Origin: Choanephora cucurbitarum
Taxonomy: Eukaryota > Mucoromycota > Mucoromycetes > Mucorales > Choanephoraceae
DNA length: 64,000 bases
Assembly: GCA_025331435.1 (NCBI GenBank)
Contig: JAIWNI010000110.1
Coordinates: 1-64,000, forward strand
Direction of reading: 5' to 3'
Of this stretch, positions 1 through 12,614 are shown piece after piece; the first letter of the stretch is position 1, and every line of letters begins with the position of its first letter. The position numbers were made by a program, and so were the translations under genes. The notes below the pieces were generated by a model that made no database searches, was not told the DNA's origin, and saw only the letters and a list, made by a program, of their open reading frames with translations.

Positions 1-1344
1 TTGCCTTCTCCCTTTACATTACTCTCGGCTACTGTAGTCGATACACTCTTCCTTCTGTCGATCCTGATCGTCATGCCTTTCTTTTTTGGGAACAATAACG
101 AATGCTTTTTAAAAGCCAGTTGCAGAGCGCGTGAACATGTGAACATGAGCTCATTCATCTTGTCCCTTTATTTCTTATTTCTTTACTTTTGTGGCTCTCT
201 CTGAAGCCCTTTAGGGTACACTGTAACTGCGTGCTCTTCTATGTTTGTGCTTATTTTCTCTTGTGTGTTATAGAAAATGCAAAGCTAGGAACTGTACATA
301 TTGTATATTTCATCTCTCTTTTTACTTGAGTGCTAAAAGGAAAAAAAGAAAATAAGGGTTTTTATTTTGGCCTCTGCTCAAAATAAGGTTTTGTGTTACA
401 CAACCCCGCTCTTTTATTTTTTTATCACGCAAAATAGGTTCTCTTCTCTTTTTGGAAAAAGGCCAAAATGAGAAAAAATATAGAGAAAAAAAAAAGAACT
501 TGACGCGACCTAGCTTAATGTGTAGTCAACAGCTACTTCAAATAAGTGATACTAAAATATACGTAAAAAAAAAAGAAGCCTCTGAGAAAGTAGTTAACAC
601 TGAAAAAAAAAGAGTGAGGGAAAAGTGCTTGCAACATGGGGCGATTTCCAAAAACGGAAATGTGAGAGAAAAAAAAGATCGATAGAAGAAAAAGAAAAAG
701 AAAAGAATGAAAAAGGTAAAGGTGTACAGACATTCACTGCCTTACCCACTGTAGCCGGAAAGAGAAGTATAAAGAGAGAGAGAGAGAGAGTAAAGCAGCG
801 GCAACAGCGTGTTTGCTTTGCTTTTTTCTTGTTCTTTTTTCATTTTCTTACAGAATAGCTCTGCTTGTTGTGTATTTACGATCAGATTTGAAAAGCGAGA
901 GAGTGAGAAAAAAAAAGAGAGAGAGAGAGAAAAAGACCGGTAATACATCAAGCACCAATCGGATTACTCCTCGGCTTAACTAAGGCCGTCTTTATGGGCT
1001 GTTTAATGGCCGTAGTAACTAAAGACAATAGGTAGTCAGATGTGATATGCTGAACATCATAGCAGTAAGTGGTACAGAAGAGGTAATGCAGAGTAAAGTA
1101 CGAGAGAAGCTGAATCCAATTTGGTTTCCGCCTTTCTATTTTTTTTTCTTCTCGCGCTTATTCCAAGATCAGCAAAGATGGAGGTGGGCTGACCGAGCTC
1201 GAAGATAAGAGGAGTAGTAACAGTAACAACGCCAGCAGCAACAAAAGCAACAAAAGCAACAAAAGCAATTTTTCTACAACGCGACATCTTAGTCTTCATG
1301 CTTATTTACTTTTTTTTTCTCTTGTCGAGCATCGCGCATACCTT

Positions 1345-1710
1345 CTGCTAGATCAGCTTTGACCAAAGTAAGAGAAGGACAAAGAAAGATACGACATTTC
1401 TTTTGCTCTCGTTTTGTTCTTGTCTTGTTCTCTCAATATTTGATAACAGAAAGGCACTGATCTTAGTGTTGGATGACGCATATTGAGCAAACGCAAAAAA
1501 GCATAGCTGCTACATGCTAGGCCGGTGAGAAGAAAGTAGTATGAAGAGACAACACAACCCGCACAGCTCACAGATTACGATAATTACATATACGAATATA
1601 CGTACATACGAACAGTCGGCCAGTTGTGTATGAGACAAAGAAAAGGCAAAAAAGGCAAAAAAGGTCAGAAAAGTCAGCAAGGATAGCAAAGATCAACAGA
1701 TGGGGCATAG
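1345..1710 (+). repeat. Diverged inverted repeat, copy A
   Basis: About 365 bases that match, in reverse complement and in the same order, the segment 8265-8640. Shared blocks include GACCAAAGTAAGAGAAGGAC at 1361, the CTCGTTTTGTTCTTGTCTTG stretch, a GCTAGGCCGGTGAGAA block near 1525, and CATACGAACAGTCGGCCAGT near 1605. The copies differ by scattered substitutions and small indels, so this is an old duplication of unknown nature. No open frame is conserved between the copies. Confidence 0.75.
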
Positions 1711-1726
1711 TATGGTGGCAAGTTGA

Positions 1727-1760
1727 ATACTGGATACTGGATACTGGATACTGGATATCA
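1727..1760 (+). repeat. Heptanucleotide array (ATACTGG)n, copy A
   Basis: About four to five tandem units of the 7-mer ATACTGG. A reverse-complement array of the same unit (CAGTATC) lies at about 8763-8812, next to the partner of the inverted duplication. This suggests that both were carried by the same repeat. Confidence 0.8.
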
Positions 1761-4282
1761 TACATTCACTAGCTGCTACTGCTGTTGCCACAGAAAAAAA
1801 TGAAAAGGAAGAGCTGACCAAATTACAAATAGAGGCTAAGCAACAAGCGGATCAAACGAAAAGAAAAAGCAGTGGATGAAACATGAGAGAAGTAAGTTGA
1901 GAGACAACAATAGAAACAAAGACGACACTAGAAAGAAAGATAAGAGCAGTAATGGAAGAAACACATGCAAGCGGATTGAGATAGTGTGCGCATGAGATGT
2001 TTCTTTTGGAGTCCCGCGGGTTACTTGACATTTGTACATGGCCGGGTCTGAGGAGCCATAATTGTTATGCCTCGGAATGTACTTTTTCTTTTCCTTTTTC
2101 TTTTATTGTTCTTGACAGAAAGATGGTTCTTCAATGTAAGCGATATGATGCAGTGCTCAAGAGAAGTTGGTCTACAGTATGGCCTTGCTCAGTTGTGCAA
2201 TGCAATCTTGTTCATGGAACAAGTAAGGCCAACCAAACTGGATGAGATCCTACTTGGCTTATTTTGTTGATTCAGCTGATTGGAGACGGCTTACTTGATA
2301 GTGAGGCACTTAAGCTCAACCAATCCACATCATATAGCGCTATGAAGTGATGCACAAAATTGTAAATAAAACGTGGCTGTGATAGCATATGCTCAACCAA
2401 TAAATGACAACAATAATGATCCCAACAACATGAAAATTTCACGCTTCTCATAAGAGGCCGCATATGTCGTCTTGAGTTCAAAACAAAATCGGAAGAAGGA
2501 TGCTAGCACCAAGGAAAAAGAAAAGAAAAGAAAGAAAGCAATAAGAAAGGATTGTTGGGGATATCGTTCGTTGTAGGTCTTGACCATGATGGCTCGCGTA
2601 CCTATTAGAACCCGATGTGTTTTCATGGCTTCAAAGCAAAGCAGTGTAGAGCAGTGTAGAGATACGCATTTTTGTTTTACATAGTTCCAATCTCTTCTCT
2701 AAAACCAAGGCACACGTGTATATTAGCGTCTCTGAGCAATCCAACTAATTTGTACATACTATGTTTGTTTTTAGAAATTAAATAAAACAAAGACAAACAC
2801 CACAATAAAAGATACAATGAGTTCCTCAAAAAAGAAAAGAGAAGCTTTGGGGGATGATTTTCTATTTAAACTAATCCTAGAAATCAAACGTTCAATATTC
2901 ACAACAAGAAGAGGAAACTATCATAGAGAAGAAGGAGAAGAAAACGAAAAGCTTGCACAAACTGTATTTAAAGACTGAGATTGGCGCCTTGTCTACAATT
3001 GATGTTGATTCTACATCAAATCTCTACAAAAAAAAAAGAGAGTTGTTCTTATACAGCAAGTAAGTAAGGATATTGATTTAGACTACTACGTTTTGTCTGT
3101 AAAGCTCTTGTGGACACAAAGTAGTCTTTTTTTTTAAAAAGGAATTCTGTAGTTGTTGTTGTTCTGACATTTAATCAGACATCAGGTGTACGCAAAGATA
3201 AAGCTCTTTCTACAGTTAATGTAGAGAATAAAGCTTTTCTGGAGGAGCTCAACTAGACGCACTTATGCAGCTGGTTTCAGAGTTCTGCCACAAAAGAAAA
3301 AACACTTGGCTCTTTCAAGTTTTACTAAGATTCAAGTGCACTCATTTGAAATCTAATAAGTTCGACCAGATCTAATGATTTCTAAATAGGTGAGATTTAG
3401 TTGGTTGAGCTTTGTTTGAGGCGATTTTTTAAGCTTGATTTGACTGGCATAAATAACTTTGCGTGTAGATCAGATGTTTGTTCAGGCATGTCTAGTCAAT
3501 AGAAGTTTTCAGATTAACACGATGAGTATGAATATATCAAGGAATTCAGTTCCCTTAATTATGTGACATCTGCTTTTACAGAACAAATAAGAATAAAGCG
3601 AAATAGATGAGAGCAACATAAGAACCGAAGAACATCTGTTGTCTTTTTAATACTTCAGAGAAATCACAGTTGTGCATAACGATGCTTTATCAAAATCATT
3701 GTAAAATATATTTTTTATTCATACTTTCTGACCATTGCTAGAAAGCGGCTTGGTCTTTAATCCACAATGTCAATCTCCGCTACGTCTTTTCTTATCTACC
3801 AACTACTTATAGCAAGCCAACTCCATAGCTCTTGGATGGAGGTATAAACAATAAAGTGTTGACATCTTCCTGACTCTTACAGGACTTTGAGATTTATCTT
3901 TGGGGACTGGTTGTCAGATTGGGCACTCGGTCTGTTTATTTTGTTATTATTGGTTATATTCTTTGTTTTTCACTTTTTTCGGCAGTTTGAGACTGAGTTT
4001 ATACTGAACGTTACTTGCTCTTTGTTTCAATTGCTCGATACACCAAATGCAAAGTTTACAACAGTGAATCATTTCAGTGTCTCAAGTTGCTATTTGACAA
4101 GCTGAAATCATCCCATTGACATTCTGCATACGAGCTCCATGCTTGAAATACGTTGAGCCGATTGTTGTTGCCTTTGGCCATGCCCCTGATTAAATTTTGC
4201 CCCAATATCCTGTCTTGATTTAGGCAAAATAATGATCTTATTCTAAAAGAATAGATAAATTGAAAAGATATTACTTTAGGCC

Positions 4283-5428
4283 TATCGATAAAAGGTCTTT
4301 CATCCAAGAGAAAGTCGTGATGACATAACATTAGTTTGCTTGTTCGAGGAGTCACTTTGTCTCATAATGTCAAAAGTTGAGGAAGTATCTTCACTTGTTG
4401 GGTTTGATTTGCTAACAATCTGAATTACAGCTTAAAAGTAAAGTTGATTCATACAAAATTACCAAAAAAAAATGCCAACAACTCGCGAGCTCCTGAAAGT
4501 AAGTATTTGTTATGTTTTGTCTTGAGCGCATACATCATTTACAACCCAATCGAGCTGACATAGCTTGCTGCCAGTACTTTCTCAAAATCATCAAAGAAGC
4601 GGAGAGTTAACACGCACTGACCAGCTTAACATGGTTGGACAAGTGTTGCTATAATCTATATGTTTTGAAAAGGAGTTTGTATAGTAAGCGCTGGCATAAA
4701 CCAACCAAAGTGAAGACTTCTCACAACTCTTTAGACCTTGTTCACGCCTCTTGTCCTCTCTTGCTATTCCAAGTGATTCTCACGTGAGAATAAACAACAA
4801 GGTAAACAATGATGCAATAGAGTAAGACTGTTTATCAGAGGACTGGCTTCCACAAAAATTTCTACCTGTCAAAAAACTATAAATAAGGATCAAAAAATGA
4901 CTCTTCTCGTTTTGTTTTTTTCTTCAATTCACATCATTTTACAAATGAAGAATGAATGGGCGGTCATTCTATCTTCTTGGTGCAAAACTAAAACTTTGTA
5001 TTTGTTCTGTTGGGCTAAGGGGCAAACAATGAAGCATGAGCGGATGGTAGTTCTCTTCTTGTAGTTGGGTTCAACACCCTTCTTTTGTTCTGTTGGGCTA
5101 CGGGGACAACAAGAACGAATGGGCGGCCTTCTTTCTTTAAGTGAGATTCAAATCTTGCTTTTCTTTTGTTGGGCTAAGGGGCAAACAATGAAGAATGAAC
5201 GGTGGGTGGTTCTATCTTCTTGTAGTTGGGTTCAACACCCTTCTTTTCTTTTGTTGGGCTAAGGGCAAACGAAGAATGAATGGCGGGTAGTTCTATCTTC
5301 TTTGAGTGAGGTTTAAACTTCACTTTTGTTCTGTTGGGCTAAGGGACAATTTTAAAAATGAAAAAATGAAAAAATGAAAAAATGAAAAAATGAAAATGAA
5401 TGAAAATGAATGAAAATGAATGAAAATG
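4283..5428 (+). repeat. 1.1-kb dispersed repeat, copy 1 (inverted partner at 61941-63071)
   Basis: The segment is nearly identical to the reverse complement of 61941-63071; homology stops abruptly at both ends. It starts near TATCGATAAAAGG and ends in a variable run of TGAAAA/TGAAAATGAA units, a 3'-tail arrangement reminiscent of SINE-like or other non-autonomous elements. Inside are a conserved start codon followed after nine codons by a splice-donor-like AAAGTAAGT (4472-4505), a TATA-like CTATAAATAAGG (near 4878), and about five tandem units of an 80-base minisatellite (4940-5350). No transposase or long frame is present. The class is unknown; a non-autonomous mobile element is my inference. 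Confidence 0.85.
4940..5350 (+). repeat. About 80-base minisatellite inside the 1.1-kb repeat
   Basis: The core GTTGGGCTAAGGGGCAAAC recurs about every 78-84 bases (near 5009, 5088, 5168, 5252 and 5332). It alternates with segments ending in CTATCTTCTT and GTTGGGTTCAACACCC or TGAGGTTTAAACTTCAC. Units are imperfect. The same array, with the same unit variants in the same order, is present in the inverted copy, so it predates duplication of the element. Confidence 0.8.
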
Positions 5429-8264
5429 TTTGACCTTACTAGACAAGAATCTTATAATTCAAGTGTACGACTGGGCTGCAAAGCGCTCTTCTACTTTTAA
5501 CTTAATGTTGTTGTTGATTTCCAGCTGAAATAAAAATAATTGAACTCAAAATTTACCAACTTTGTCTATAATTTTGTATCTTAGAAGTCTCTCATATCGT
5601 TTTCTTTTATCAAAGCCAAAAAAAAAGACATCAGCACACAGTAGACTGACTGATATTTTGATCATTTATTATGAGTAAGATTGTTTAGCAAACAATCACA
5701 ATTGAGATCAGTAAGCTGATAAGGGACTGATTCATATCTTTTTACTGATCTGTCTGAGGTAAGACAATTAGGTCCTTGCCATACAAAAGACTGACAGGCT
5801 CCTTTGATAGTAGTATGGTTTTTGTGTACAGCATTTTGATGAAATCGGGCTCGTCTGATTGTTAAGAAAAAAAAAAGAGCTTTTCTGAAGTTCGACTGTC
5901 ATAATTAAAAAGAAAAGGTAGTAAAGTAGAAAAGAGATGCTACTTCTCAAAAACTCATCATTTTGACAAACCAAATGGCAAGTAGAAAATTGCGCTTGTT
6001 TGTCTATATTGTTGCACACTTTGCTTTGTCTTTTTTAGTTTATAGCTTTGTAGCCTGCCCAAATCTATTTCACCAAAATCAAGTGGGACAAGAACAGAGA
6101 CTGATACTGCCTTTCTTCTCTAACAAAAGTAGGTCACTGCTTTGAGCTAGTTCCTTTTCGCGAACGACCCTCATCACCTGTATTGGGATTGAGTCAAAGA
6201 CTGACATATTGCCATTGAGCCGCCTGATTATTTGACAATCTATGAGCGGTCCTGTAGGGATCTGGATAGAGAAATGGGTACAGACATACTTGTACTACTT
6301 CTTGTTAGTGGACAGATGGATCGACTTTTTTTTTTTGATACGGAGTTAGGATAGTGTGAACAGAACTAAGCTTTTTTCTTTGGCTTGTGAAAGCGAGTTG
6401 AAAGAAAGGCTTATTATCTGCGTTGTTGTCTCTCTCCCTCCCTCTCTTTTTTTTATGCTGTTGAAAATACTTGCTACTGGATCACTCAAGCCCCAAATAC
6501 CTCTGTCTCTGTCTTTTTTTTTTTTGGTTGATGTGTTGAAAGCGACGAATAGGTGAGTATGATTATACATATACATACATACTTGTATGTGTGTGCTTAA
6601 AAAAACGTGGAGAGGCATGCCATATCATACTTCTTTACTATTTGATTGACGTTTCTTTGCACGCTCGCCTAACATATGCTTTGGCTTGATGTGTGTCTGT
6701 AATGATGTGTCTTAAAGTTTCGAACTTGGAGAAAATGAAAATGAAGCTCCATGTAGCCCACTTTCAGCATTTCATTCATTCAGCAGATGCGCTTGAATGG
6801 CGCCCAGTCTATGCTTTGTAGGAAAATAAAGTTATTGTATTTGCATTTTTGTTACTGTTATCATCATTTTATTATCATTCAAATCTGATCAATTACTGCT
6901 CTGGCCATTTCTGGTATGAGTTTGGGATTATTCAACCTGCAATCAAAATCAAGTCAAAAGGTCAAGTTAAAAGGTAAAACCAAAAGTTAGGCCATGCCAA
7001 TTTGGCACACGCTAAATACTGTCAGTCAAATAAATGAAAAAGAAAAAGGAAAAAAAAAAGTACAGAACGACTTCATACGCACGCATGATTAATGACAGCA
7101 ATGTCCCAAACAGACCAGCAGTAATTTGCTTTCCAGTTAAGACACTTCAAGATGAACTTGATAAATCTCCACAGACAGTTGATATCTCAAATACTCGATA
7201 CTGATGACACTCAAAACCAGGCAATCGTTAATGGCATTGTAGCATTTCCATTCGAAAGTGTTTTAGCTGTCAAGATGCTTTCTGTCAACATAAGCTGCAG
7301 TCGTCTTGACAGAAATGTAAGCTTTCAATCTGTGTCTTTCTCTCTCTTTCTAAACTCTCTTTGGTATTCTATTTGTGTATTCAACCTTAGCCTCTGTTAC
7401 GGCCATAGCTCCCTCAGGGTCTCTCCTTTCTTTTACCTCTGTTTTTTCTCAACCATCACTGTAAATCTACTCTCTTTTAGCTGCAATCTGCATTGGAACT
7501 TCTCTTTTTCCTAACCTTGTTTTGTTGCATGTGTGCATACATTCTTTGCTTCCTTTTATTATGTTTTTTTTTTGGATCTATCTATCGCATTTCTGTGCTG
7601 CTCTCACTGCTTTTTTTTCCTTTTGGCTTCTTGACTTACTATGCGAGCTTCCTCAAAATGATCTAATGCAAGTCCTTCTCTCCGATCATCGCTAATCCAT
7701 TCTGTATAGTATCGTCAGCTATATGATATCCTCATACCACATCTACAACTAATTTGCAATCATTTGGGTGCAGGTACAGATACATCTTCACCAGTCATGT
7801 TTCCCCAGGCTACCAGCATATCAGTCCAGCCAAGCCTACTTTAGTCCCCTTGTTTGCAGCTTCGTCTCTCGCTTTGCTTCTCTGTCTATCTCCCTTGTCT
7901 CTTTTCTTGTCTCATTGTCTACGCTTGGTCTGTACTTTGCTAATCCTTCTCTTACAGCTAGTCACAACCAGCTAATATCATTGGCAATCGCTAACAATCC
8001 AAATTCCAACACCCAGCAATCAGCACTCAACATCCAACCTGTCATTGTATCTTATCCCTCTAGTTGGATCCCTTGCATCTAGAACATTTTAAGTATATTC
8101 TTGCATTCAACTCTTCGCGTATCCTTGAGCGATTCCCTAAAGTACTTCTGCCTCTCAAGCTTTTTTCTTGCTTCATGTGATGCACTTTGTCTGTAACTGG
8201 TGTATTCTTCTTCTAAACTTAATCGCTATAGATCATTCGACATTTAATATACAGTAGTCGGCAT

Positions 8265-8640
8265 TCGGCTTGTCATCATACTCGGTCTCATCCATTTGGT
8301 CTCTGCTATCTTTGCTATGTTTACTGACTTTACTGATTTTACTGACTTTTTTTTGTCTCATACACAACTGGTCGACTGTTCGTATGTACATATTTACGTC
8401 CATCTTATGTTGTTTACTGTGCGTGTTGTGTCTTGTATCGTCATAACACCTTTTTCTCACCAGCCTAGCATTTAGTCGCTTTGCTTTTCTTTTTATGCAT
8501 TCGGTCAACATGCAAGATCCAACATTATGTTCAGTGCGTTTCTGTTGTCAAGTACTGAGAGAACAAGACAAAAACAAAACGAGAGCAAAAGAAATACCGT
8601 CCTTCTCTTACTTTGGTCGAAGCTACAATCAATCCATTGG
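8265..8640 (-). repeat. Diverged inverted repeat, copy B
   Basis: Reverse-complement partner of 1345-1710, colinear over its whole length. The copies are about 6.5 kb apart and point towards each other's complement, so they could pair as a long imperfect stem. Divergence is visible as substitutions and as a 15-base indel near the block that starts at 1380 in copy A. Confidence 0.75.
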
Positions 8641-8762
8641 AATCCACCTGCATGTATCTGTTCTTTACTTTTACCTCTTGCATATCCCTTCTCATCACTT
8701 GTTCCGCATTCTATACGTACATCCATACGATTTTCTTCTGTGTCCAGTAGCTATGAGTAATC

Positions 8763-8812
8763 CAGTATCCAATATCCAATATCCAGTATCCAGTATCCAG
8801 TATCCAGTATAT
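8763..8812 (-). repeat. Heptanucleotide array (CAGTATC)n, copy B
   Basis: About seven tandem units of CAGTATC with a CAATATC variant. It is the reverse complement of the array at 1727-1760 and is slightly longer. Confidence 0.8.
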
Positions 8813-11800
8813 TGACTTTTAGCACCCGGTAGTTAATACTCGACATCTCATGCATCAACACAGCCTGCCCTCAACTCTTCTAATCTATTCAATTCTCGCC
8901 GCAACGACATCTTCAACTAGTCCAGAACCCAACTACCTGCTTATCTGGTTTTTTTCTCTTGGGGTCACATAGTCTCTGTTTTTACACTAACTTGGTGTGC
9001 TGTGGTCACGTATTCTTTTCTTCTTGCCAACTGACTATACGATCAGTAGACTTGCAGGTTCGATCCACAAATTAAAAAAAAAGAAAAGCAACAAGAAGAA
9101 GCATCTCTTTATCTTAGCTCTGTTCCTCTGGTTTGCTGGCTTTTACATATTACTGGAGAGTATGAGAAGAGATACAGACGAAGTGGAAAGTGGGGCGAGA
9201 AAAAACAAAGAAAATAAAAACCAGGTATACTGGACTCAGACTAAAAAAAACAAAGGGAACAAGAATTCAGCTAATGGACAAATAGGGTAACTTGCGTAAC
9301 TACATGATAGAACAAAGATTGCCAATTTATCTCTCTGTCTGTCTGTCTTAGAATCAGCCAATGCTTCAATAGTACTTGTAAGTGACTGACTTGAGTCTTC
9401 AACAGAGATTACTTATGATACTAGGATCAAATAGCACAAAGAAATAATGATAACAAAGACAAAGAAACACCGCAAAAGAGCTTCTTTGTCAAGGCTATAG
9501 ATCCAGAGACTGTTTGGGACAACATATGGCTAGCTCATGCTGGTTTAGTGATTATTGATAGAAAGATTGACTAGTTCCTTATCACTGCCAAGTGGCTCGA
9601 AATAGCAAGATATTCCATTGGAGTATATTTAACATTCAAGCAGTAAGCCGTCAAGAAGATGTATCTGTTCCTTGACATTAAGCCTTGTTATTCGACTTGT
9701 TCTCTTCCTCCCAACCGAGCTGATGCAGGTCATGGCTTTCTGGCACCTTGGTACAGAAAGAGCTCTGAGGCTAAATAATCCAATTAAGTGATGTATGGCC
9801 TTTGTCATAACATTATATATGTAGTCAATACACTCTTGGCTCTACTGTCGCATTGTATTGTAGCTGGACTTGGTAAGATAAGATGCTTGTCATAGACTCT
9901 ATCATGGCTGCATCCAGCCAAGACCTGTTGAACATATGATTTCTCTACAACTGCATGAACCTGGCACTTTTTTTTTTATTTCTTATTTTTATATCATTTC
10001 ATTGTACACTCTTGTTGCTCTTTTTATCGACATGTCTTTTTTTTGGTCATTGGCTTGTCTCATGTAATATTTCCACCCGATAGAAGCCTCGGCTTTGTAC
10101 TGAGGAAGAAAGAGTTGGACAAGAACGTACAATTGTCACAGCCTACCATAGAACTATTGTCTTTCTTTTCCTCTTCTAACAACAATGAGGATACCTCACT
10201 CGAGCCGACACCAAAGTAAATGATCAAAAGACAAACTTTATGTTGCCCATTTATCAACTGGTTACTTCGGGGCACATATGTCTCCCTTCCGTCCCCCGCT
10301 CCTATCCCTCAACGAGATCAGACAAAAACACAAACACCTCTCAGCTATACTCTATTGAAGTCATGTCTTGTCAACAGGCAACTATCATAGCCTTCATCCA
10401 ACTATTTTGGCAGTGCTTCTTGTTGTACCATTGATCTCTTGCTTGTTGGCATAGGTCAGTTGCTTTTTTTTCGATTATTTCTCTTGACATCAAGATATTC
10501 AACAACTGCCAACCTTGTTTTTTTTTTCTCACTCGAGTTCTCCTTTTCCGTCTCTGTCTCAGTCCCATAGAATGATGTTTGTTGCCGTAGACTTTTGTAA
10601 TCAAGCACTCGAAAGACAGTATCCGCAAGATCTCGAAAGCAAGTCTTAGCAAGGCTATGAGGATATAATGTTCAATGTTATAGCATCATCATCATCGTTT
10701 TTTCCTTATCTTTTCTTTCTTTTTTGGCACAAACACAGAAAAGTAAACAATGCACCATGAAAAAAGCAAAAAAAAAAGAGAACTTGTCTCGGAAAGGAAA
10801 TCCAATTAGCAGAAAAAAGCTGACTATTTCTCATGGAAAGAAGACAGAAAAAAAACAAAAGGAAAAGAAAAAGACAAAGCAGTTATTTACAGTAGAGAAC
10901 GGCTTTAGCAGTACAGTTGTTGTACAGGACATGTAGCTTATGTTTAGTAGAACGAAGGGCAAAAAGAAAATGAAGTAAAAAAAATTAGAGGACAACTTGT
11001 ATTAGTGTTATACCGGGTTTTTTTTTCTGATCGATATGACATCCTATCGTATTGCATCATTTCTCCTCATTTTTATGTTGAGCGTAAGTTAATAGAAAAG
11101 AAAGCACAATAAAAGAGATGAGTGATTGGTTCTTATGATGCATAGGAAGCGTAGTTGTCATGTTGAGCAAAGTCCATGACAGATGACAATTATTATGAAA
11201 AGCCAAGACACAAAAAAATTCGATCCTTTAGGAAGAGGGCGTAATGATCATACATGAGAAAGAGATTACGCTAAAAGGGTGTGAATCAAAAAAAAAAAGA
11301 ATCACGCCAATCTCTAAGTTTTGGTTAAAAGAAAAGATGCGCGTCTTGCTCTCTCTTTTTTTTCTCTCTTTTCTCTTTTCTTTAGTTTCATTTAAACTAC
11401 AAAGCCATTTATATTTCGAAACCTCTACAGCTGCAAAAAGCTCTTTCGCTCTCTATTCCTTTCTTCACTTGTCATGGTGCTCTCTCATCATCTGTGTCTT
11501 TCTCTTCTCTCAAACAAGCTGCCAGATTAGTCCTCTCTTGTCTACTATGTTATCTTTCGGTATGATTATCATCTTTCCTCTATCAGCTCCATTCTAACTA
11601 ACCTAAATCCGAAACAACGACTTATAGGTCTGGAACTCTAGTATCTCTCTACTCATCTATCTATCTATCTGTCTGGCATGCTCAAAGTTATGGGTCTTCC
11701 TCTCTGTCTTTCGGTATCTGCGGCATCCGCCAGGGTACTACGCTTCGGCAAAAGGCTACTAGCTGCTCTGGGTCATGAAGGTAGGCTTTAGCCTAACTTG

Positions 11801-12497
11801 TAGACCCGTTAGGGGCAGGGTAACAGGGGAGGGAGGACCCGTGCTTTCGAGGCAACTTACACTATGGTCTTTTCTTGGCTGAATATTTATGGACTTTGGC
11901 TGACTCTCTTTGTCTCTGTTCTGCTCTTCTTTTTTGTTGTTTCTCTCTTGTTCTATTGTGTGCTCGTCTTTTTCTGTCACAAGCAAAAACTAAAAAAAAA
12001 AAAGTCAATGTCTATCTGCTTTTCTCTCTCTTTCTGTCTCTATCTCTTATTGTTATTGCTATTGTTATTGTTATTTCAAGCAACGCTTCTCTGTTATTTC
12101 GCATCAATAAAAGCTTTGGTCATTTCACATTACAATCTATCTAATTCATTGAACAAAATTATTTGGCAATTGTGGGTAATTTATAAAAGAAAAAAGCAAC
12201 AACAACAAAAATGCAAAGCAATCAAAAGTAATAAACACCTCTTCATTATCACAAAAAACTAAAATCAGAAAGAAAAAAACATTGGTATCATGCTTCCTTT
12301 TGCAAGGAATGTTAGATAATTATGGACACTTGCTTTTTCTTTTGTTATAAGCCTCTAACAACATTTCCAAAGGAAAATTAGATGTCGTATTTGGGCATGC
12401 ATTCAAACAGGAAAACTACAATGTTAATTCACTACAGCGCAGATTAGAACCCAGCTGATTTTTTTTGTTAGTAACTCTGCAAAAATATTTCAGAGAG

Positions 12498-12565
12498 GTA
12501 CGAGCATATTACAAACCGCACCTTCATTACGGTACGGTACGCTGCGCTTTGTAAGATGCTCGTGC
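12498..12565. repeat. Inverted repeat (hairpin 1 of a fold-back pair)
   Basis: The arms 12498-12520 and 12543-12565 are complementary at most of 23 positions (GAGCATATTACAAACCGCA against its near complement). The loop of about 22 bases contains GGTACGGTACGC. Base composition is richer in G+C than the surroundings. It lies 50 bases from a second hairpin of similar build. Confidence 0.75.
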
Positions 12566-12614
12566 CGCCGCAGGCCAACTAATCCGATGAGAAGCTCAAA
12601 GTGGGAGCCCCACC

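Larger units (their letters stand above)
1..4282. other. Gene-free stretch with purine/pyrimidine tracts
   Basis: No reading frame here has a recognisable domain, splice structure or coding character. The first 1.3 kb is strongly strand-asymmetric, with long A/G tracts (for example 640-720 and 770-800) alternating with T/C tracts. Short open frames in it are low-complexity K/R/E or F/L/S translations. The stretch contains one member of an inverted duplication (about 1345-1710) and a heptanucleotide array (1727-1760), listed separately. Otherwise I see nothing assignable in it. Confidence 0.6.
5429..12490. other. 7-kb gene-poor stretch
   Basis: No gene can be supported. Long T/C-rich strands (7320-7620, 7850-7950, 11340-11600, 11880-12090) alternate with A/G-rich ones. 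Translations of the short frames are dominated by F, L and S or by K and E. A short passage at 7085-7320 reads like coding sequence in two overlapping plus-strand frames, ending at a possible splice donor (AAATGTAAGC near 7313), but no continuation was found. Simple repeats include GTCT units near 9340, TATC units near 11660 and TTATTG units near 12050. The second members of the inverted duplication and of the heptanucleotide array lie at 8265-8640 and 8763-8812. Confidence 0.55.

Noticed and set aside
5065..5262. 65-residue open frame present in both copies of the 1.1-kb repeat
   Set aside because: It runs across minisatellite units, so its conservation follows from copy similarity; no protein feature is visible.
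9030..9085. tRNA-like B box (CAGGTTCGATCC) near 9058
   Set aside because: The flanking bases do not form a T stem, and no acceptor or anticodon arms can be folded.
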